Positions 59,073 through 64,000 of a stretch of 64,000 nucleotides of DNA are shown here, one piece after another (within the stretch, counting starts at the first letter, position 1; the number at the start of each line of letters is the position of its first letter). Position numbers and translations under genes: made by a program. Below the pieces are notes generated by a model. That model was not told the DNA's origin. It saw only the letters and a program-made list of their open reading frames with translations, and made no database searches. The stretch is from JBFLYC01 sp040756735. GTDB lineage: Bacteria; Bacillota; DSM-16504; Desulfitibacterales; Desulfitibacteraceae. The stretch lies in contig JBFLYC010000001.1 of assembly GCA_040756735.1 (NCBI GenBank), positions 124,001 to 188,000 of the forward strand, in the 5' to 3' direction.

Positions 59073-60611
59073 CTAATGGGTTTGATTTAATTCTTCTATG
59101 ATTCTTTTGAATACTGGAGCTGCGTCTTGTCCACCACTTTTTCCTTTCTCCACCAAGATCACCACAACATATTGTGGTTTATCAATAGGGTAAAATCCTG
59201 CATACCAGGCATTTATGTTATTGCCGCTTTGCGCAGATGCAGTTTTGCCTGCTGATGGAGCATTTGTAGTCCATGCATTATGACCGGTTCCCCATTTATT
59301 CACTGCAAACAACATCTCTTTTACTTCTTTAGCTGTATTTTGAGACCAAATTCTATAAGGAGGTACTGCTGCCACAGCATGTACTATCTTACCAGAGTGA
59401 CCAACAATTTCTTTTACTACTCGAGGTGTGACAACATATCCCCCATTGGCAATAGATGATAGTAAAACGGCCACTTGTACAGGTGTAATCATAATTCCTT
59501 CTTGTCCTAAAGATGCATTGGCAATTTTCCCCGGTCCAAAGTCTATCTGAATCTTATCGATAATATTTTGCGGATAACCTAATACTAAATTTTCAGTAAG
59601 TCCTACTCTCTCAGAGTATTTGAGCAAATTTTGCCTCCCAAGGCGCAAACCTAGATTAATAAAAACAGGGTTGCATGAGTGTGCCATTGCTTCAACTAAA
59701 CTTAATTCGCCATGCCCCTCTTTAAACCAACAGTTTATTTTAAGTCCTGTATTAAATTCATAAAATCCATTACATATAAATTTTTCATGGGTTAATGCCA
59801 ATTCTTCTTCAATTGCTGCTGCTGCAATTAATATCTTAAATAGAGAACCAGGATAATAATGTTTAAAAGACTTATTTACGTAGTTTACATCCAAATTGTT
59901 TGTAGAAGATATTACATCATTTTGATTGAAATTTGGCCGACTAGCCAATGCTATGATATCTCCATTTGCAGGATTCATTACAACTGCAGCACCACTAATT
60001 ATACTTTGGTCCATGGCTTTCTCAACAATTTCCTGAACATCCTTATTAATTGTTAAAATCAATGTATTTCTTTCAACATCACCTCTCTCTTCCATCTGAA
60101 AACTTAAACCTGGAACAATATTTCCGCGGGCATCCAAGACTATTTTCCATAGGTATTTTGGAGTACTTTTGAGATAAGTTTCATAAATACTCTCAAGGCC
60201 GTTAACACCAACTCCTGCAGTCAAATGACCTATCAAATGTCTAGCTAAAGAATTGGCTCCATATCTTTGTATTATTTGCACCGGGTATGATGAAGTAGTG
60301 TTTGTATCTATATCAATGGTTTGAACCACTTCGGATCGATCTTCAATTATTAATACTTTACGATCATCTGCCACATATACTTCCCTAGCCATGTATTGTT
60401 CATCTAAAAGTGAACGCCCTAGTTCATCAGCAATATTACCCCTTGGAAACTCTTCAATTACTAAATACCTGTTTTGGATTTGAATTGCCTGTCTCTTAAG
60501 TTCTTCACCATTTACTATCTGTATTAGAGCTATCTTTGTTGTTAAGATACAAAACCCAAAAATAAAGAATATTAGGATAATCTCTACCCTTTTACAAAAT
60601 ATTCTCTTCAT
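59073..60611 (-). CDS. Class B penicillin-binding protein (transpeptidase), PbpI/YrrR-like
   Basis: This 512-residue protein has an N-terminal membrane anchor (IILIFFIFGFCILTTKIALIQI), a dimerisation-like domain and a transpeptidase domain with SxxK in YPGSLFKILIAAA (about residue 255) and SxN in MAHSCNPVF. The third motif reads AGKTASAQSG, with Ala in place of the usual Gly of KTG. In Bacillus the linked gene after the mltG-trmR-trhP cluster is yrrR (pbpI), matching this context. A hairpin overlaps its SD. Confidence 0.85.
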   Translation of the reverse strand: MKRIFCKRVEIILIFFIFGFCILTTKIALIQIVNGEELKRQAIQIQNRYLVIEEFPRGNIADELGRSLLDEQYMAREVYVADDRKVLIIEDRSEVVQTIDIDTNTTSSYPVQIIQRYGANSLARHLIGHLTAGVGVNGLESIYETYLKSTPKYLWKIVLDARGNIVPGLSFQMEERGDVERNTLILTINKDVQEIVEKAMDQSIISGAAVVMNPANGDIIALASRPNFNQNDVISSTNNLDVNYVNKSFKHYYPGSLFKILIAAAAIEEELALTHEKFICNGFYEFNTGLKINCWFKEGHGELSLVEAMAHSCNPVFINLGLRLGRQNLLKYSERVGLTENLVLGYPQNIIDKIQIDFGPGKIANASLGQEGIMITPVQVAVLLSSIANGGYVVTPRVVKEIVGHSGKIVHAVAAVPPYRIWSQNTAKEVKEMLFAVNKWGTGHNAWTTNAPSAGKTASAQSGNNINAWYAGFYPIDKPQYVVVILVEKGKSGGQDAAPVFKRIIEELNQTH

Positions 60612-60663
60612 AAAAAAACACCTTCCATATTATGTATCAATATTTTAGACAAAAGGTGTTTTG
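60612..60663 (-). promoter_or_regulatory. Terminator-like hairpin overlapping the PBP ribosome-binding site
   Basis: On the minus strand AAACACCTT pairs with AAGGTGTTT across a 28-nt loop that contains its own ATATT/AATAT stem. The 3' arm is the SD of the PBP gene and is followed by TTTT before the ATG. It could end upstream transcription or block translation. Confidence 0.5.
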
Positions 60664-60668
60664 TTTAT

Positions 60669-60893
60669 TCAGATTATTTGGGTTATCGTTAATTCCCTTG
60701 GAATGCTTTTAAGTACTACAATTACTTCCTCAACTAAATCAGTAGAAGTCTGGATCTTGAGTAATGCCTTTGATGAATTAACAGTGCTTACTAAGGCTAT
60801 ACCTTCATATCCTTCAATTATTTTATTAATAAAATCAATATCACAGGATGTACAATTTACAAAAATAGTTACTTCTTTAACTATTTCACTCAT
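60669..60893 (-). CDS. DUF4911 family protein
   Basis: This 74-residue protein (EIVKEVTIFVNCTSCDIDFINKIIEGYEGIALVSTVN) matches the small DUF4911 family found in Clostridia beside U32 peptidase genes. A CxxC-like NCTSCD is present. It overlaps the U32 gene by 8 nt and probably belongs to the same transcript. Function is unknown. Confidence 0.75.
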   Translation of the reverse strand: MSEIVKEVTIFVNCTSCDIDFINKIIEGYEGIALVSTVNSSKALLKIQTSTDLVEEVIVVLKSIPRELTITQII

Positions 60894-62112
60894 CTTTTTT
60901 TGCCCTTCTGATTATAGTAAATCTCGGCATAGGGTCTGCGCATGTTACCTTTACTATCTGTTGCGGATGTGGGGCTTTAGTAATGTTTTCACCATCTTCA
61001 TTAAACATTTCCTGTACTAATAAAGACTTGTTTTCACCTGCAGGAGGACACAGTTCTATTAAATCTCCAATTCCAAAATGGTTTCTTTGTTCTATTATCA
61101 ACTGATTTAATTCAGCATCATATTCATTCACAATACCAATAAAGTCATAGGTGCGTTTGTACTTTGAGGTTCTATAATTATGATCATTATTGGTGATTTT
61201 GTCAAAATAGAATCCTGTGGTATATTCTCGGTGGCTAACTTTACTTACTTCGTTAAGTAATTGTTCATTAAATTTATAGTTATTTGGATTTTCAACGTAA
61301 TCATCTATAGCTTGCCTATAGGCCTTAACAACTGTTGTGACATAATGCACACTCTTCATTCTTCCCTCGATCTTAAAACTGTCAATCCCTGAATTGATTA
61401 ACTCTGGTATATGTTCGATAAGACAAAGATCTTTTGAATTAAATATATAACTTCCCCTTTCATCTTCTTCTATGCCTATCATCTGATCAGGTCTCTTTTC
61501 CTCTATTAGATAATACTTATAACGGCATGGATGAGCACATTCCCCTTGGTTTGCCCCCCTACCAACCAGATAATTACTTAATAAGCACCTACCGGAATAT
61601 GCCATACACATTGCCCCATGAACAAAAGCTTCAATCTCAACTCCTACTTTCTGTTTAATTTCCTTGATTTCTTTTAGAGATAGTTCTCTTGCTAACACAA
61701 TACGTTTAACCCCATATTCCTTCCAAAACTGAGCCGATGACCAGTTAGTTGTATTTTCTTGAGTACTAAGATGAATAGGAAGTTCAGGTACTGTTTCCTT
61801 TGCAATCCTTATTATTCCTGGGTCTGATACTATTATTCCATCAACATTTTCCTTATGTAAACTTAAGAGGTAATCATTTAACCCTACAAGATCCTGATTA
61901 TGCGCAAAAATGTTTACGGTGACATATACCTTCTTATTCATGGAGTGGCTATACATAACTGCTTCACTTATTTCTTCCATGGTAAAATTACCTGCATAAG
62001 CTCTAAGTCCCCAGTTCTTTCCTCCAAGATATACTGCATCCGCTCCGAATTGCAACGCAAATTTTAACTTTTCCATATCTCCTGCTGGAGCTAATAGTTC
62101 AGGCTTATTCAA
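60886..62112 (-). CDS. U32 family protein, tRNA hydroxylase TrhP-like
   Basis: This 408-residue protein starts NKPELLAPAGDMEKLKFALQFGADAVYLGG, as in all U32 proteins. The cysteine signature is MAYSGRCLLSNYLVGRGANQGECAHPCRY, and ESFKIEGRMKSVHYV-type residues follow. In Bacillus the YrrN/YrrO proteins of this family (TrhP) make ho5U34 in tRNA, using prephenate. The next gene upstream, a TrmR-like methyltransferase, performs the following step. The TTG start follows AAGGA. Only one U32 gene is present here. Confidence 0.88.
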   Translation of the reverse strand: MNKPELLAPAGDMEKLKFALQFGADAVYLGGKNWGLRAYAGNFTMEEISEAVMYSHSMNKKVYVTVNIFAHNQDLVGLNDYLLSLHKENVDGIIVSDPGIIRIAKETVPELPIHLSTQENTTNWSSAQFWKEYGVKRIVLARELSLKEIKEIKQKVGVEIEAFVHGAMCMAYSGRCLLSNYLVGRGANQGECAHPCRYKYYLIEEKRPDQMIGIEEDERGSYIFNSKDLCLIEHIPELINSGIDSFKIEGRMKSVHYVTTVVKAYRQAIDDYVENPNNYKFNEQLLNEVSKVSHREYTTGFYFDKITNNDHNYRTSKYKRTYDFIGIVNEYDAELNQLIIEQRNHFGIGDLIELCPPAGENKSLLVQEMFNEDGENITKAPHPQQIVKVTCADPMPRFTIIRRAKKDE

Positions 62113-62118
62113 TAATTG

Positions 62119-62760
62119 TCAATCCTTTCTATATACTACAGCCACACCGTCACCTATGGGTAAAATAGTAGTAATTAGATTGGGGTGACTATATAACATA
62201 TTTAAAAATTCCCTTAATCTTAAAACCAGGGTTCTTTTTCTTCTAGGATATCGCACTTTAGGAACCACGTAACCCTTGAATAAAACATTATCTGCTACAA
62301 GTATACCCCCTGGTAAAAGCAAATTATAAGCATATGTAAAAAAAGAAATATACTGGCCTTTTGCTGCGTCAAGAAATATAAAATCATATTCTTGCTGCAT
62401 GTTTGGTAGTATATCTAAAGCATTACCCAGATGAGAATCGATGATTTCTGTTAAACCAGCTCTTTGAAAGTATTCCCTGGCTCTTCTCTGCCTTAAATGA
62501 TTTAATTCAATGGTTGTAACTTTCCCATTAAAGATTTCTGTCGCTCTGGCCATCCAAATTGTTGAATATCCTGTTCCTGTCCCAATTTCCAAAATCCTTT
62601 TACTCTTAGTAATGGTTACTAAGAGATGTAGTAATTGAGCTACTTGAGGTTGAGCAATAGGAATATTATCCTCAAATCCTTCACATTCAATCTTTTTTAA
62701 CAAACTATCTCTTTGGGGTACAAAAGTCTTTAGGTAATCTGCAAGTAAAACTTGCTTCAC
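62119..62760 (-). CDS. trmR: TrmR-type O-methyltransferase (YrrM family)
   Basis: This 213-residue SAM-dependent O-methyltransferase has motif I ILEIGTGTGYSTIWMARA, the acidic motif VTTIELNHLRQRRAREYF and the metal/catalytic region YDFIFLDAAKGQYISFF and LLPGGILVADNVLFKG. In Bacillus YrrM (TrmR) methylates ho5U34 of tRNA to mo5U34. The neighbouring U32 gene supports this substrate. The GTG start follows GGTGG. Confidence 0.87.
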   Translation of the reverse strand: MKQVLLADYLKTFVPQRDSLLKKIECEGFEDNIPIAQPQVAQLLHLLVTITKSKRILEIGTGTGYSTIWMARATEIFNGKVTTIELNHLRQRRAREYFQRAGLTEIIDSHLGNALDILPNMQQEYDFIFLDAAKGQYISFFTYAYNLLLPGGILVADNVLFKGYVVPKVRYPRRKRTLVLRLREFLNMLYSHPNLITTILPIGDGVAVVYRKD

Positions 62761-62784
62761 TTAAGTCCACCTACTTAAATAAAC

Positions 62785-63825
62785 TTATTTTAAATATTTA
62801 TTTTTTGCGCTAATATGTTCCTGTAAGGTTCTGCTGAAGTGGTGAGAACCATCCGGTTTAGCAACAAAAAACAGATAATCATCATCACTAGGATATAATG
62901 CTGCGTGTATGGCTCCTTTGCCAGGGGCTGCAATGGGACCAGGAGGTAATCCCGAATTCCGATATGTGTTATAAGGTGAATCAATTTCCAAATCACTTAG
63001 TAAGAGAGTTTCTTTTACTTCTCCAAGGGCATATTGTACTGTAGCACAAGATTCCAAGCGCATGTTTTTTTGCAAACGATTATGAAATACTGCTGACGCA
63101 ATTGCCTGCTCCCCAGGAAGTCTTATTTCCCTTTCAATTATAGATGCCAGAGTAACTACCTGCACAATGTTCAAGTTCATTTCATCCATTTGGTTCCTAT
63201 ATTCATCATTAAAAATATTAACAAACCTATCTAACATCATTTGGATTACTTTTTCTTCAGAATAACCTTCAGGTATCTTATAAGTATCAGGAAAAAGGAA
63301 TCCCTCTAATCTTGATGAGTTCTTAGGAAGTTCATCAATCCATGGAAAATTAAATTCACCATGCTCAGCCAAGTCTAAGAATGACTGGGAAGAGACTATT
63401 CCATCCTTTTCTAATAAAGCCGCTGTTTGTGCCAGTGTCAATCCTTCAGGTATTGTAAAAGATATAAGATTTGTGCGACCTTTAGATAACTCAGCTACAA
63501 TATCATTAAGTTTCATAGCAGGGCTAAGCTCGTAACTACCCGCTTTGAGACTTCTATCAAGACCTTCGTTTCTTACATATAAGACAAAAAATGTTATATT
63601 TTTAATTAGTCCTTTTTCATAGAGCAGGCGAGCTATCTGTCTGGTCCCTGTTTTTGGCTGTATTTCAACACTAACAATTTCGCTACTATCTTTATTAACA
63701 GGAAGCTTCATTTGTTCTACTGCAAAGTAACTGATAACCATGACAATTGCTATAAGAAATGTAATAAGATAGAACAGCTTTATTCGAAACACTTTGTTTG
63801 AATTAACATTTGCCTTAGGTTCCAT
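62785..63825 (-). CDS. mltG: Endolytic murein transglycosylase MltG
   Basis: This 346-residue YceG-family enzyme cuts nascent glycan strands and terminates their growth. It has a cytoplasmic N-terminus, one membrane helix (LFYLITFLIAIVMVISYFAV), a LysM-like region and the catalytic domain with VVTLASIIEREIRLPGEQAIASAVFHNRL, containing the essential Glu, and NTYRNSGLPPGPIAAPG. The ATG at 63825 follows GAGGGG; the frame opens 10 codons earlier. It lies first in the mltG-trmR-U32 cluster, as in Bacillus. Confidence 0.95.
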   Translation of the reverse strand: MEPKANVNSNKVFRIKLFYLITFLIAIVMVISYFAVEQMKLPVNKDSSEIVSVEIQPKTGTRQIARLLYEKGLIKNITFFVLYVRNEGLDRSLKAGSYELSPAMKLNDIVAELSKGRTNLISFTIPEGLTLAQTAALLEKDGIVSSQSFLDLAEHGEFNFPWIDELPKNSSRLEGFLFPDTYKIPEGYSEEKVIQMMLDRFVNIFNDEYRNQMDEMNLNIVQVVTLASIIEREIRLPGEQAIASAVFHNRLQKNMRLESCATVQYALGEVKETLLLSDLEIDSPYNTYRNSGLPPGPIAAPGKGAIHAALYPSDDDYLFFVAKPDGSHHFSRTLQEHISAKNKYLK

Positions 63826-63857
63826 AATTGCTTCGCCCCTCAAATTTGCTGTCATTT

Positions 63858-63886
63858 ATTATACATTTATATTAATATTTGTACAA
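63858..63886 (-). promoter_or_regulatory. Candidate sigma-A promoter of mltG
   Basis: On the minus strand TTGTAC, 17 nt, TATAAT, about 33 nt before the mltG ATG. The -10 is perfect; the -35 matches three of six. Confidence 0.55.
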
Positions 63887-63924
63887 GCGCATGGTTCATG
63901 TTTCATTTTGCACATGGCTAATTC

Positions 63925-64000
63925 TTAATAAGCAATACTGCGCCATGACCTACCACCGTTTTTTCGTAATTGCGCCCTGTCCACTAAATCCATGGCCTGC
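63925..64000 (-). CDS. C-terminal fragment of an unidentified gene cut by the window edge
   Basis: A minus-strand frame enters from the right edge and ends at TAA at 63925-63927. The visible end is QAMDLVDRAQLRKNGG then RSWRSIAY. RAQLRKNGGRSWRSIA resembles the start of a helix-turn-helix, as in resolvase or transposase families, but it stops early, so it could be a truncated mobile gene. The evidence is thin because only 24 codons are visible. Confidence 0.3.
   Translation of the reverse strand, partial: QAMDLVDRAQLRKNGGRSWRSIAY

Noticed and set aside
1..64000. CRISPR arrays, rRNA or tRNA genes, insertion sequences, prophage
   Set aside because: Reading the intergenic regions I found no regularly spaced repeats, no rRNA segments, no cloverleaf with a GTTCGA-type arm, and no transposase or phage genes.

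Overview
The window is a 64-kb piece of an AT-rich chromosome from an endospore-forming anaerobe, most likely class Clostridia. It carries spo0A, the spoIIA operon with sigF, sigK, spoIVB, spoIIM and all eight spoIIIA genes. It also has an electron-bifurcating NfnAB pair, rubredoxin, and a type IV pilus set without PilQ (single membrane). The genus cannot be named from the sequence. Almost every gene lies on the minus strand. The only plus-strand items I support are rubredoxin, a 42-codon small ORF and an sfsA relic. Genes are tightly packed with many 4-17 nt overlaps, and TTG and GTG starts preceded by good Shine-Dalgarno (SD) sites are common.

Layout from high to low coordinates, the direction of transcription. 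(1) 63.9-58 kb: mltG, the tRNA wobble-modification pair trmR and U32 hydroxylase, DUF4911, a class B PBP, manganese catalase (CotJC type) and an FmdB zinc ribbon. (2) 57.8-54.6 kb: cardiolipin synthase, YjbQ, an sfsA relic, and sigK with an intact pro-sequence and no skin element. (3) 54.5-42.8 kb: shikimate genes (aroE, aroK, aroB, later aroQ) interleaved with pilus genes (prepilin peptidase, pilin, pilB, pilC, four minor prepilins, pilM, pilN, pilO, and a secreted stalk/NPCBM protein). (4) 42.7-37.3 kb: tldD, pmbA, aroQ, an M24 aminopeptidase, efp and an acidic zinc-ribbon protein. (5) 37.1-31.4 kb: rubredoxin on the opposite strand and spoIIIAA-AH. (6) 31.4-22.9 kb: two tandem Asp23 genes, amaP, DUF2273, nusB, a TsaD paralogue, nfnA, nfnB, folD, xseA, xseB and ispA. 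(7) 22.8-22.1 kb: a roughly 600-nt structured non-coding RNA, which I assign to OLE RNA, followed by its protein partner gene oapA. (8) 21.4-12 kb: dxs, tlyA, a gene of unknown function, nadK, mnmM, argR, recN, spoIVB and spo0A. (9) 11.9-6.7 kb: steA, a GT2 and an MraY-like transferase, DUF3866, nudF and a ComB-like gene. (10) 6.6-0 kb: spoIIM, a gene of unknown function, xerD, deoB, dacF, spoIIAA-spoIIAB-sigF and dodecin.

The sporulation genes form a connected circuit. Spo0A and the spoIIA operon both have good candidate sigma-H promoters. SigF is held by SpoIIAB and released through SpoIIAA. SpoIIM and SpoIIIA act in engulfment and in the mother cell-forespore channel. SpoIVB is the forespore signal that leads to processing of pro-sigma-K, which is encoded here as SigK.

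The most notable item is the OLE RNA-oapA locus. Besides its position between ispA and dxs, the RNA shows a perfect 13-bp pairing between its two ends 603 nt apart, a GNRA-capped hairpin and a 10-bp internal hairpin, and it is more GC-rich than its surroundings. A small dispersed palindromic repeat (ends GGGGACACACCTC and GAGGAATGTCCCC) occurs at least three times. One copy lies between OLE and oapA and one lies in the leader of the spoIIIA operon.
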